A stretch of DNA of 64,000 nt, from NCBI GenBank assembly GCA_900074885.1, contig FJUW01000017.1, forward strand, positions 548,391-612,390. The letters run 5' to 3'. The stretch is from Rhynchosporium graminicola. Lineage: Eukaryota; Ascomycota; Leotiomycetes; Helotiales; Ploettnerulaceae. Positions 1 through 10,654 of this stretch are shown piece by piece. The notes below the pieces were generated by a model. The model ran no database searches. It was not told the DNA's origin and was given only the letters and a program-made list of their open reading frames with translations. Every line of letters starts with the position of its first letter. Position 1 is the stretch's first letter. The translations under genes were made by a program, and so were the position numbers.

Positions 1-114
1 TACTGCTACTAGCGGCCGTAGTATTACCTTTTCTTCGAAGGGAGACTCCTATGCCTCCCTTCTCTCCTTAGTTAATTCTCCTTATAATACAGACGAGCTT
101 TTGCACTGAATACT

Positions 115-3100
115 ATGCATCCGCCCTGTGATAGGAATCTTCTTACTCTTGAATCGATCAAGGAAAAGAACCCTAGAAAGACGACTTTAGAGTACTTTAA
201 TATACTCTCTACGCAGATTAGAGAGCTACGTTATAGTATACCCTTTGAATTACGCTATAAGAAGTTCGTTATAAATAAGATTATTACTACTTGCTAAAGC
301 TCGGAAGCCTACTAAAATACTCTAGCTTAACTTATAACTTCTACTGAAAAGACGATTACTTCTATTAGAACCTCTATCGTTAACTACGAACACGCATACC
401 CTATAACTAGTACTACTTTCTATACTAATCGAAAATTCCGAAGCGATTCCGATAAAGGATAAGCATACGGAGAGAAGGAGAAGGGAGATAGTAAAAGGCG
501 ATTCAGAATATAAGAAAAGAAGAAGATAAATACGCTAGATAAGGAAAGTAATACTAAGAAGTACTAAGTATATAATACTATAGATTATATATCCTTCGAC
601 TATATAGTAGAAGAAAAAGAGAAGGCTAAGGAGAAGTTCAAGGCGAAGAACTCTTCTAAGTTCAAAAGTAACTTTAGAAGAGTCTTTAAGAAAGTATACA
701 GATAATACGTCGTAGAGTACGAAGGTATAGAAGACAAGTATATAGCTACTACTTTTACCTCATGCGAAGCCGGGAGCGATATAGACTACGATTCCGACGA
801 TAAAAAGCCAGAAGCTCTATTCATAACTTCTATAGGACCTGTCTCAGTAGAAGCCGCATAGCTAATAACAGAAACCCTAGTAAATACGGCTTTTAAGTAC
901 CTAATAGATACTACCGAAGAAGCTACAGAAGTGGACCGGACCGCAAAGATAATAATAAGCAGCCCCCGATATAATTCGTTAGTTTTCTATAGAATTATGA
1001 TTAATACTAGAGTAGTAAAGGTATCTATAGTAGGCAAAGGTCAATACGAAGCCTATAAGGCTCTATATAAGGCTGAACTCTTACCTTCCCGTGGAATAAA
1101 TATCAAATTCGGTATTAGTAAAGCTACTTCTATTAGTATAATAATTATACTTTCTCTAATTAGAAAGATCTAATTTGAGGTTATAGCTACAGATACCCTG
1201 TTTCTACTCTATTTAGACGATATAGATAAGCTCAGGGTTATATTAGATAATCTTCGTAACGTACTTATCACGCTATAGGGAAATATACTAGTAGTATAGA
1301 GATTCGGCTACTTCTTCTTACTTTAGAAGGAGTTACTTAAGATATATATTACAGAATATTTCTAGTTAAATATAAGAGTACTTACAGAGACAGATTTACG
1401 TCGACTTTACTACTAATTCAGATACCCCTTAGTAAGAAAGCTAGAAGATTTACTATAATAAGCCGGTCACGAGTATAACTCAGGAGTACTAAAAGAGCTT
1501 ACTAAGCTCTATAAGTACTATTAGCTATACGGAAGATTATTAAGCAGATTCAAGTTCAAGCTCTACGATACTGATAATATATACTTCGATTACGAAGTCG
1601 TAATCGATATCATATAACTAGATAGTCGATAAGTCTTATATATAGTCGATTAAGGTATTACTTTCTAGAATAGAGGTTTTCTTACTAATATATCTGGAGA
1701 GCACGTATAAAACTAATTTAAGTAGGTATAGATAGATACCTACCTTAGGCTACCTGATTTTATTATTATAAATATAAGTACGTAATTTAAGTCGAAAGAA
1801 TTCGTACAGAGTACTAAGACAGAGGGTTCTATAGTCAAAGTTATACCTATAGAGGCTTACTACTCTATTAGTAAAGTAGAGAGATACTATAGCTCTCTGA
1901 AGAGAGCTTATATAATAATTCGGAAGGAGTTGCCGCACCTTAGTTAAGATATAGTACTATAGATAGTATTCTACGTAATTAACTATATTTCTGGACCTAG
2001 TAGAATTATACCTTTTTTACTAGTATTTAGAGTATACCCTAGAATAGTAGAGATAGACGCCCCTTTACTATTAGTCTCCTAGCGAGCTGCTACACTTCAT
2101 AAGGCTATAGAAGAGATTCGCAAGCTACAGAGTCGTTAGTAAGTTAATAACGCCCTGAATACTCGGAATAGACCTAGTTCTATAGTAGTAAGAGACTTTC
2201 TATTAAACTCTCTAGTACTAGTTTAGAGAGAGAAAAGCTTCTAGGACAGACCTTAGCCACTTATTTCTATAGATAGAGAGAACTACATAGTAGAAATTGA
2301 TAGTAGACTAATAACTTTTCGCTCTATATCGATTAAACTATAGTACGAAGAAGAAATCGATTCTAACGAACTAGAGGGTATTTTACCTGAAATTATACTC
2401 TTACTATTACTTAGTACTACTAAGTCAAATCGACTTATACTAGTACTAAAGAAGTAACCTTATTAAGATCGACGAAAGCTAGTTCGATTCAGAGACGATA
2501 ACGAATTATTTATTAGTTTCCTAGTAGTAGAACCTTAATACGCTATGTTAAGACGTAAGGAGATTAACGGTCTAATCGCTATAAGGATCTTTGAATTAGT
2601 CTATAAAGACGAATTACTAGCCGGAGCTAGGGTTTTTAATACTAAATTTATCGACCAGACTAAATTTAAGGGTATACAGAAAGCCTATAAGAAGTCTAGA
2701 CTAGTTATATAAGCGTATAATAACTCTGGAAAGAACTAAGTACTTACTACGTTACTAATTATTTAATAAGTCAGCTAACGACTACTACTAGTATATATAG
2801 TTATATACCCTGAGTTTAAGGTATATAGCTATAGTATTATATAAGCTTATACTTAGTCTACGTTATACTTAATACGTGACTTCTTCGTACGCCCTCTAAA
2901 GGAGATTCTGACTTAGCTATATTAGTTTTTGCGGTGCGTTAGGCTTATATATAGTATACTAGAGTTAGCGAACTTTTAGTTCGGTAAATACTATAGACAT
3001 AAGGTTAAGAAGCTCTATATAATACTATTAACGTTCGACACGTATCTACTATCTATTTCAGGTAATAAAGCTAGTATAGGAGCTCTTACTCTTCAGATTA

Positions 3101-4060
3101 ATAATACCTTCTTCGTTAGTAATAAGACTTTTATAGACGCAGAAGAAAGAGAGCTACAGAAAGCTAGATTCAAGTTAAACGAGAGAGAGTAATTAACTAC
3201 TTTATACCTAATTGAATTTAATAGAGGTTATATTACCTTAGAAACTAATAGCTCTATTCGACTATCTTAATAATCGTACGATAAGACGCTAAGAATAATT
3301 AAGAAAGAACTAGTTAATCTTACTAACTCCCGAAGAGGTATACGATAAGATCTTACCCAAATCGAGCAATTTGCCGCCCAGAGAGCTAGAGGTTTATACC
3401 TAGTAACTATTTCTCAGCCGGAAGTATCGTTTAATATCTCTTTTACTATATAAAATATAAATCCGATAGAGAAAGACTTTAAGCTCTTAAATAAGAGAAT
3501 CTTATAGCAAAAGCTTAACTATAGTAAAGGTCTCTAATACGTCAAATTAAATAAGAAGTCTCTTAAACTCGTTATATTTACTAATAGTTCATTTACTAAT
3601 TTGAAAGACTTCTACTCTCAAATTAGCTATATCTGCGTACTTATAGATAAGTATAATAAGGTAAACGTTATTCACTAGTCTTTAGTCTACTATAAGAGAG
3701 TTACCAGATCTATACTAGCTTCTGAACTATACGCTATATCAGAAGGTTTTAATATAGCCGGTACTATTAAGACTACTATCGAACAGATCATAGAGATCAT
3801 AGTATTACCTTTAGTTATAGTTACCGATTCTAAGTCTTTATACGACTACGTAATACGACTTAATACTATAAGAGAGAAGATATTAATAATTAACCTTATA
3901 TATCTATATTAGGCGTACGAAAGAAAAGAGATATCAGAGGTGATTTAGGTAGTAGAGCTAGATAACCCTGCGGATATAATAACTAAGACAAATTGCAATA
4001 GAGCTCTAAAGGGGCTATTATATATAAATCAATTAGTTATTAAGCCTATAGAATAGGTAG
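115..4060 (+). pseudogene. Copia gag-pol remnant of K
   Basis: Broken polyprotein of a Copia element. Order seen: a Gag-like piece at 115-297 (contains IKEKNPRK and TQIRELRYSIPF); an integrase core around 1690-2150 with the stretch PIEAYYSISKVERYYSSLKR, where the family has a conserved Glu and VERYH; the reverse transcriptase around 2400-3130 (IYPEFKVYS, LIRDFFVRPLKEI); and RNase H around 3580-4050 (ASELYAISEG, VTDSKSLYDYV, NPADIITK). The RT catalytic motif, VDD in related elements, reads I-N-N at 3097-3105. Frames are interrupted by stops and shifts. It cannot make protein; its order IN-RT-RH marks it as Copia rather than Gypsy. Confidence 0.88.
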
Positions 4061-4281
4061 ATAGAGGGAATTTAGATAACTTAAAGCCAGAAGAGAGCTT
4101 ATAAGGCGTTTAGTTCAGTTATCTTTTAAGCAGAATCTTTAGACTTAATCACGTGGAAACCTATATACTATATAATACTTCTGCACGAGTAGTACTACGG
4201 TACTACTCTTATTAGAAAGTAAAAAGCGTTGCTTTTATACGGAGAAGTAGATAGTTTAGAGCTACTTTAAAGTACTCCTAG

Positions 4282-4474
4282 TGTTAGTCTATAGTCACGT
4301 GTTAGTCGAGTATCTGCACCGAGGTTTAGCCGGCCAGATATATCTCCCTTACGGAGTCTCGACTACCTAATAAGGACAGCCACGATACAACAGATAATAC
4401 TACTACTATTACTACTATACTTTAGCTCACGCAGACTACTTGATTGTAAGTACTACGACAGAGTGATACTAACA
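4282..4474 (+). repeat. 3' LTR of Copia K (193 bp)
   Basis: Begins TGTTAGTC and ends GATACTAACA, forming the inverted terminal repeat TGTTAGT/ACTAACA. It is the reverse complement of the 205-bp LTRs of Copia D (34819-35023 and 47769-47973), but lacks about 12 bp near its start, where D carries an imperfect repeat of the terminal sequence. Confidence 0.9.
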
Positions 4475-4660
4475 CTAGTAATTCCTAACGATTGAAATCA
4501 GATAAATACATAAGATAGAAATTCAAAGGACTACTAATACTATGAATATCATCTCTTAGATTATTATATTAATTGACTTTTATAAACTTTGTTCGAAACC
4601 GATATCGACTAGTCCTTAAGATATCTACCGCTTACCTACACGTATATCGCTCGAACGATA
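4475..4660. other. Degenerate flank between Copia K and kinase pseudogene
   Basis: AT-rich DNA after the K LTR and before the first recognisable kinase codons. It may hold the promoter, leader or N-terminal codons of the decayed gene. No start codon can be fixed and no repeat is seen. Confidence 0.4.
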
Positions 4661-5517
4661 CCCCTCCGGATAAGGCTATTAAGCCCCCCTCAGTATATAA
4701 TAATTTTCATCTTAATAAAGCTATTCTAGCGAGTTAAGTACCTACGAGTCATTTAAAAACAAAGTAACGTTTAACGCGTATAGTATAAGACTTCTAGAGC
4801 TTAGAACTAAAGTAATCTTATTATATGCTTATAGAATATCCCTATAGGGCAGATATACTAAGATAGTTATAGAACCACCGGATAGATAGATAAAGAGATA
4901 CTTTCTTAAGGTAAGTAGCTCATATCTCTGATAACTATACTAATATTAATATATCTATAGATCGCTACCGGAAATATAAGTATATATATATATCAGGGCA
5001 AGTTCGAGAGTATAAAAGTATTAAATATAGTACTCCTGACGATTGCCCTGTATATATACGCGTAAGGCAAGTACTTATATGAAGAGGTATACTTTATAAT
5101 CGCCGATTTTCGTAAGGTCAGAGAGCAGCCTCCTGATAATTTACTACCCGGCTTATAGAACTATAGAAGATCTCTTATTCTCTTACGGGAAAGTTTAGAT
5201 TATATATAACTACTTGCCACAGGATAATCACGTAAGCTACTAATCTCTAGGAAGAGTCTTAGGCGGAGCTATATAAGAAGTAATTATAATATATATTTAA
5301 TATAGATATCGAGAAATATAGTCACTAGCCTGAATTCGAGCGGCTTATCGATATCACGCTTAATAAAGTTATACTAAGACTTTTGAATCCTCTTTAAAGT
5401 GAAGGTCGGAGTATTAAGCTATATCTATTGCATAGAGATTACTAGGATAAGAATACCGCTACGGATATAGAAACTAGCGAACTATTTATTTTTAACGCTA
5501 GCTCCTTCTATAGCTAT
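4660..5517 (+). pseudogene. Fructosamine/ketosamine-3-kinase pseudogene, 5' part
   Basis: Decayed host gene of the fructosamine kinase family (PF03881-like), cytosolic enzymes that phosphorylate sugar amines bound to proteins so that they can be released. One frame after a probable intron reads FLK-IATGN, QGKFESIK, then ADFRKVREQPPDN; the next reads LTGKF, ITTCH, FNIDIEKYSH, PEFERLIDITLNKVI, SEGRSIK, LLHRDY, DKNTATDIETSELFIFNA, SSFYSY. The family's catalytic loop is HGD(L/Y)W-(D)xN; here it is H-R-D-Y-stop-D-K-N, with Gly to Arg and Trp to stop, both RIP-type changes. A one-base loss in the T run at 5140-5142 shifts the frame. Upstream of about 4760 the frame is unclear. The gene is cut at 5517 by Gypsy-1 and resumes at 10177. 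Confidence 0.85.
4911..4960 (+). other. Probable intron 1 of the kinase pseudogene
   Basis: Starts GTAAGT, has a TACTAAT branch-like motif at about 4938 and ends CTATAG. Removing these 50 nt joins codons for ...YFLK to IATGN... in frame, as in the kinase family (FLKVATG-type). Length and signals are typical of filamentous ascomycete introns. Confidence 0.7.
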
Positions 5518-5785
5518 TATAACGACATAAGACTCAAGGCGGTATATAAGCAAGAATAAACAAGTAGGGAGGCTAAGAGCGATCTTATATAGTTTACTAC
5601 GAAGAAAACAAAAAGATAAGGAAGGAAGAAGAAGAGAGATAGAGTGCAAGGCACCTTATATATATATGCCGGTACTAGTCTGATACTATACCGGGTCGGA
5701 TACTAGTTCTGCCGGGATACCTATGAACTTAGGCCCTATTATCTATCCTTCTTCTTATATAATATTCAGGTGAGCTATTATTATA
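5518..5785 (-). repeat. Gypsy-1 3' LTR (268 bp)
   Basis: Left LTR on the plus strand, the 3' LTR of the minus-strand element. It matches 9909-10176 apart from transitions. The inner side is followed by a run of C (5789-5797); read on the minus strand this is a G-rich polypurine tract, the expected primer site for plus-strand DNA synthesis. Confidence 0.95.
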
Positions 5786-5896
5786 TTACCCCCCCCCTAA
5801 GAAGAGCTTAACCCTAAGCTCGGAAGGTTATAGTTTATACTAGAATTAGTCTTTATTATAACTATTTTCGTCGATATTCGCGTAATAAGCGCTAGC

Positions 5897-5897
5897 N
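5897..5897. other. Single N: assembly join hiding about 97 bp
   Basis: The only ambiguous base seen. In copy B the corresponding interval is 15441-15537 (97 nt). With this gap counted, the length of Gypsy-1 plus its two deletions equals the length of copy B exactly, so the N probably marks a sequencing or assembly gap rather than a true one-base difference. Confidence 0.8.
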
Positions 5898-5950
5898 TGT
5901 ATTTACTTTATCTATTTATAGTAGGAGTCGAGTTTAAGTAGGGCGTAGAG

Positions 5951-5960
5951 TATATAAAGG
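5951..5960 (+). promoter_or_regulatory. TATA-like box upstream of antisense frame (Gypsy-1)
   Basis: TATATAAAGG followed by AAGGGGTTTATT, identical in copies B (15591) and A (22898). It lies about 270 bp upstream of the antisense reading frame and points the same way, so it is a candidate promoter for it. Function is inferred only. Confidence 0.45.
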
Positions 5961-6219
5961 AAGGGGTTTATTAATATTAGAGCTTTTCCTTTTTAACTAT
6001 AATAACTACTTCAACTTATAAGTTTATTCTCCCTAGACTACGATATAGCTCCTAGAGTAAGTATTATTACTAACTACTATAATAGTCTACTATAATCTTA
6101 TATATTAATCGACCTAATTAACTCTTCTCTTAATATAAGTAAGTTTCCTATCTTAGTTTTAGAGATAGTCCTTAAGTGCAATATAGGGGTTTCATAGATC
6201 TATAATACTAACTCTTATA

Positions 6220-7143
6220 GTACTTTTACTAGTTCCTGCTAGTACTCTTTCGGCGGCGTATTATATATATTACCTGCGGTATATTCGCGTCTTCCTTAAG
6301 ATAAAGTATAATAATACTCCTATTTTAGAACTCTTATACTTATTTAATAAGCTTAACTCTAAGCTTTATAAATATTATTTAGCGTTAAAGAGTAGTTACG
6401 AGCCTATAGGTTATTTAAACCTGAATATAGGTATATATACTAACGCGTTATAGTTACCTAACTATATTAATATAGAGTACGCTATTTTATCCGGGTTACT
6501 TCTTAGCGGCGAAGCTAAGGACGCGGAGCTGAATCGGGGCGGTATTATAGCTACCTATAAGGCGATTAATCAGATCTATTATCTTACGAAATCTACTACT
6601 CTTACTATTACGTTAGAGATTACTACTATATAATTAGTAGAGACTTAGGCTTTAAGGCGTTTTATAGAGAAAGTATTTAAGGAGTTAGAGTTTATTAAAG
6701 TAGTAAGTTAAGATCTTGAATCCTTAGATACTAGTACAATACTAATATAATACAAGATCTAGATCTTTTAATAGTAGATTCGATAAAGTCTAAGTTAATA
6801 GTATAATAGTATTAAAGTAAATAAAGGAGTTAAATAGTATTATACGGGAATTTATAAAGAAAGCTATATTTAAAGCTACGATATCTAATACTAAAGGAAA
6901 GAGGAATTTGCTTTCTAGTTTAGAGATAGCGTCGGATCTAGATACTCCTGGACCTTCTCTAAAGAAGAAACCTTATAGGATTAGCTATTATACTTAGTCT
7001 ACTACTAGAGCTACGTTAGCAGATTTAGGTAAGGAGTTAGATATAGTAGTTCCGGTTCTAGATATTCCAGATTTACTAGAAGTTCCGGAGAACTTAAGGG
7101 AGAAAGCCGAGGAAGTAGAGGTAATAGAAGAAGTAGAGTTTTA
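6220..7143 (+). pseudogene. Antisense accessory frame of Gypsy-1
   Basis: Plus-strand reading frame inside a minus-strand Gypsy element, between the end of pol and the 3' LTR. It matches the frames at 15859 (B) and 23167 (A) along the whole length: YYLRYIRAFLKIKYNN, ELL-LFNK, SKLYKYY, YTNAL, TILSGLLPSGEAKD, IEKVFKELEFIK and a C-terminal EVEF. Two one-base losses relative to copy A (near 6712 and 6795) break the frame, and several codons are TAG or TAA. I do not recognise the protein family. Confidence 0.65.
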
Positions 7144-7149
7144 GATATA

Positions 7150-9880
7150 GTATTATTATAAGGCGTAATCAGGGGATTATCCTTAGTAATAAATTCTAAT
7201 ACTAGTAATTATAATAGCTTATTATCCTCTAAGTAACTATAGTTATCTATTCCGTCTTCCTAGGCCTTAATCTACTGATCTAGTCTACGCGGAGGTCTAG
7301 GTTTACTTAGGTTAGCAGCATAGAAGTCTCTAAGCTTATATAGAGTACCTATTAGATCAGAAGCGTTATACTAAGTCAGGTCCGGGTTATAGCCTAGCTA
7401 ACTAACCTAATACTTCAGATTACCTCTTAGGAGCTATATAGTAAGTATATCTTATAACTCCTACTCTTCTTAAGTAGCGATAACCTCTAGGGGTAGGTTT
7501 AGTAACTCCTAGCCTAGTAATAGGTCGTCCGGGTCCTTAAAGAGTAATTCGGAGGCGAATATATCGTATATAGAGGATCCTAGGGGCAAATCCAGCTTAT
7601 AAGAGTATCCGATCTTAGCTAAGACCTAGTATAGTCCTACCTAGAGGCTAGATAGCTTCTTACTCAGCCGGTAATTCTTAAGGTTCCTTATAGAGAGAAA
7701 TACCTTATCTCTAACTTCCTAGTCGATACTACGCCGTTTCGGGTCGGTTGCGGCGCTTATCTTCTACTAGGCAGCTAGCATATTAGCTTTTATAACCTCG
7801 ATAGCGGATTTAGCATATTCAGCTAAGGATTTAGCAAATCGGAACCGGTTTCCAGATCCTCGGAGGTTAAGAGGAGCACTTGCGATAGGGTTTCGGCGCA
7901 AGTACCTTTCTCGATGAATTCGGAGCGGGAAAGGGTTCGGATTCCTTAGCGATAGGCGGAAATAAGTTAAATAGTAGGGATAATACGTTAATATACCGTA
8001 TCGCTACTATTTAGTATAATTACTATCGGTCTAGCTAGTTTATAGCTAAGTCCCGCGCGTTAGCGTCGATTTAGTAAGATCGATTAATACTAGGTTTACG
8101 AGGCAGTAGAGTTATAATTATCTCCTTATCGTATTAGAGGGTAGCTAGATAGCGTTCCGGCTATAGAAGCTTATAATAGAGCGTATCTAGCTTAACCTGA
8201 AATCGTCGTATCTATTTGATACTAATAATCATATCTTATTATCCCAAATCGAAGAGAATAAAAGGGTAATTATAAATACGCCTACTATTAATAGAAAAGT
8301 ATAAACGTATAAAATAAGTAATATAAGTTCTGATAGACTATTAGAACTTACGCATTAGAATAGAATAAGGTAGTAGCTCGATTTTAATACCGAGGGCCCC
8401 TGATAGTCGTCCGGTAAGAGTACGATTAATAAACAGATAACCGTTCGCTCTAGTATCGATTAAGCTACTTATAGAAACTCCTAGTCCGTTTATACTAACT
8501 ATAGTCGAGTATATAAATTACTTACCTCCTATTAAGGAGTTAAAGTCTAGATTAGAGAGATTATACTTACGTAAACCTAAGAAGGAGTTTTTACCTAGGC
8601 TTTATTATTTCCCTCTAGTATTAGTCCAGATTCGGAGGGTACGTCTTCTACTGCTTCCTTAGTTACTTGATCCTCTTCCGAAAATTCGTCGATTAATTAG
8701 ACCTTAGGCGGGTTAGGGTAATCTAGCTTAATATAACCGAGCTATCTATAACCGTAACACCTAAGGGGTTCTCCGGTCGAGGTAGCAGGGCGTTTTAGCG
8801 CGGAGGGAGTACTAGACTATACCGGGGTAGAGGTACGTACGTACGGTGCGGGAGTAGTTTATCGAGGGGCTGAGCTTTAGGACCGGTGAGGTACTGAGGC
8901 GTAAGATACTCCTTAGCTAATCCAGTAACTAGTCCCTATACGAGAACGCGCCGGGAGAAGTCCGTAGGGTAGTAGTCAGCGTTCATAGCTAGCTAGTCTC
9001 GTATCGATACTCTCTATTAGAGGAAGGTAAGGTCCGACCTATTATCTAGGGGCAGGATCTTCTTAGTAAGATAAGACTTCCTAGGGCGTGACTCTACTAA
9101 TTCGGCGCTAGGGGAGGGAGATAGTTTATTAGGAATAGTATCCTCTCTCTCGGTACTACGTATCAGAATAGAGTTTATTAGCTTATTAAACTCCGCTATA
9201 CGCGGAGATTATAGTATTAGTTCTAGTAGGAGAGTCGAAGATAGGCGAGGGACCCCTATAAGGAAGTTATCTTATACGGAGATTAGTCTATTTATAGTAT
9301 CTTCTAGAGAGTTATTCTTCTTCTCCTAGTCCGCTAATTATTATAAAAGGGAATAGATCAGGTTCGAGTTACCTATAGTAATAGAAGTACTTAGCGATTA
9401 TACTCCTAATAAATTTCGCTTTTATTTTCCTTTCTCTCTTAGTTAGTACTTCTTTAATAAGGTATTAACGTTCTCTAGGGTAAGAGATATTTAAAGTAAG
9501 AAAAAGTATAATAGATTAGGTTTAGAGGTAGAGCGAGAGGAGTCGCGTTAGGTCCCCTTAGAACTAGAGAGATCTCTAGTTTATTAGTTAGGAGCTATTC
9601 TAATAGCTTAAAAAGGGGTATATCAGAGCTATTTTAATAGCGATACGTAGAGGTTAAAGTTCCGGGGTATTTATTATACTTTCTTTAAAATCTGTTTATA
9701 ATTCCTTTATACTAAGGGGGTTATTAAAGGAGCGTTAGCAAAGACCTCCTCTATTATACTATTTATAATAAGCTAAATTAAACCCTAATTCATAGTTATC
9801 CGAGAGATCTCTAGTATCTCGGCTATATACAAGTAGTTATCGAATAACTAACTTAGTAGTGAGATATTATAGTAAGCTAT
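7150..9880 (-). pseudogene. Gypsy-1 gag-pol remnant with two deletions
   Basis: Minus-strand gag-pol with its middle missing. 7150-7830 matches the C-terminal part of pol in copy B (16800-17470), the region after integrase where fungal Gypsy proteins carry a chromodomain and tail; I read LRDFYAANLS-P-P in one frame. 7835-8885 matches the protease and late gag region, including a zinc-knuckle remnant near 8715-8760 in which the first Cys codon survives but later Cys and His positions are Tyr. 8886-9880 is gag. Both deletion joins sit in short shared sequence (ATTTAG and GTAAG/GTGAG). Confidence 0.8.
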
Positions 9881-9908
9881 CTCCGGCTATCTTAATCTTT
9901 TTATTTAA

Positions 9909-10176
9909 TATAATAATATAAGACTTAAGGCGGTATATAAGTAAGAATAAATAAGTAAGGAGGCTAAGAGCGATCTTATATAGTCTACTATAAAGAAAAC
10001 AAAAAGATAAGGAAAGAAGAAGAAGAGAGATAGAGTATAAGGCACCTTATATATATATACCGGTACTAGTCCGATACTATACCGGGTCGGATACTAGTTC
10101 TGCCGGGATACCTATGAACTTGGGCCCTATTATCTATCCTTCTTCTCATATGATATTCAGGTGAGCTGTCGTCACA
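9909..10176 (-). repeat. Gypsy-1 5' LTR (268 bp)
   Basis: Right LTR, ending GTCACA on the plus strand next to the duplicated target GCTAT. The left edge borders the primer-binding leader, whose sequence matches that of copy B (22550-22569). Confidence 0.95.
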
Positions 10177-10654
10177 GCTATAATAAATATAAAGTCGGTA
10201 ATTAAAGAGCCCTACGCTATCATTTAAGTAGTAAAGTATATATGAAAAATTATAAACGCAATTTCGAGGTGTCCGAGCTAGGTAAGTGATATACCTAAAC
10301 CCTCCGCTAGCTAAGTAACGAAAATGAAAACAAAAGATAATTAAGATAGCAGAAATTTGCTCTACTACTTGCGTTTTAATATTAGCGCTACTATCTTAAT
10401 TCCAGGGTATATTTAACGCGAAGTGTACGTTCTTAGTATATAACTAACTTTAGTATCTGATGTGCTATAGCGTATACGAGGATATGAAAGAGCTTCTTAA
10501 GACTTATTATAGAGAAGATTAGATTAATTTTAAGAAAAGCATAATAGTTAGTAATAGAGTTATAGTTACTAGAGGAGATCAGGATAAACCTGAAGATAAG
10601 GAGGAGGAAGAAGAAGAAGAGGAGAAAGAGGAATTAGATATATATATGAAGTAA
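10177..10654 (+). pseudogene. Fructosamine/ketosamine-3-kinase pseudogene, 3' part
   Basis: Continuation of the gene broken at 5517; after the target duplication the frame goes on directly from FYSY to NKYKVGN-stop-RALRYHLSSKVYMKNYKRNFEVSEL. The kinase family has NEYE-GNWR here, so the stop is a former Trp. A 55-nt intron follows, then DN-stop-DSRNLLYYLRFNI, matching the family's WDDRN-LYSLRF. DMKELLKTYYRED at 10481-10519 fits the family's C-terminal end in another frame, so there is a shift in 10400-10480. The frame then passes a TAG and runs through an acidic poly-Glu stretch to a TAA at 10652; whether that tail was coding is unsure. Confidence 0.85.
10282..10336 (+). other. Probable intron 2 of the kinase pseudogene
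   Basis: Starts GTAAGTGATA and ends ACAAAAG. Splicing after the first base of a codon gives SEL-D-N-(stop)-DSRNLLY, restoring the conserved kinase reading exactly, so both sites and the phase agree. Confidence 0.7.

Larger units (their letters stand above)
1..4474 (+). mobile_element. Copia retrotransposon K, 5'-truncated by window edge
   Basis: A Ty1/copia-type element read on the plus strand. It runs from gag through integrase, reverse transcriptase and RNase H to a 3' LTR at 4282-4474; the 5' LTR lies outside the window. From about position 130 onward it is co-linear with Copia D (minus strand, 34819-39170), so K and D are one family. Bases 1-130 do not match D and may be a divergent or rearranged part. 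All reading frames carry many TAG and TAA stops at former Gln and Trp codons, as expected from RIP. It is not capable of coding. Confidence 0.9.
5518..10176 (-). mobile_element. Gypsy-1, internally deleted LTR retrotransposon
   Basis: A 4,659-bp Gypsy element of the A/B family on the minus strand, with two 268-bp LTRs and the duplicated target GCTAT at 5513-5517 and 10177-10181. Compared with the 7,776-bp copy B it lacks 2,597 bp (integrase plus reverse transcriptase, join near 7829-7834) and 424 bp (gag, join near 8885), and a single N at 5897 replaces about 97 bp. It is inserted in the fructosamine-kinase pseudogene. Without RT and integrase it could not have moved on its own after the deletions. 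Confidence 0.95.
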
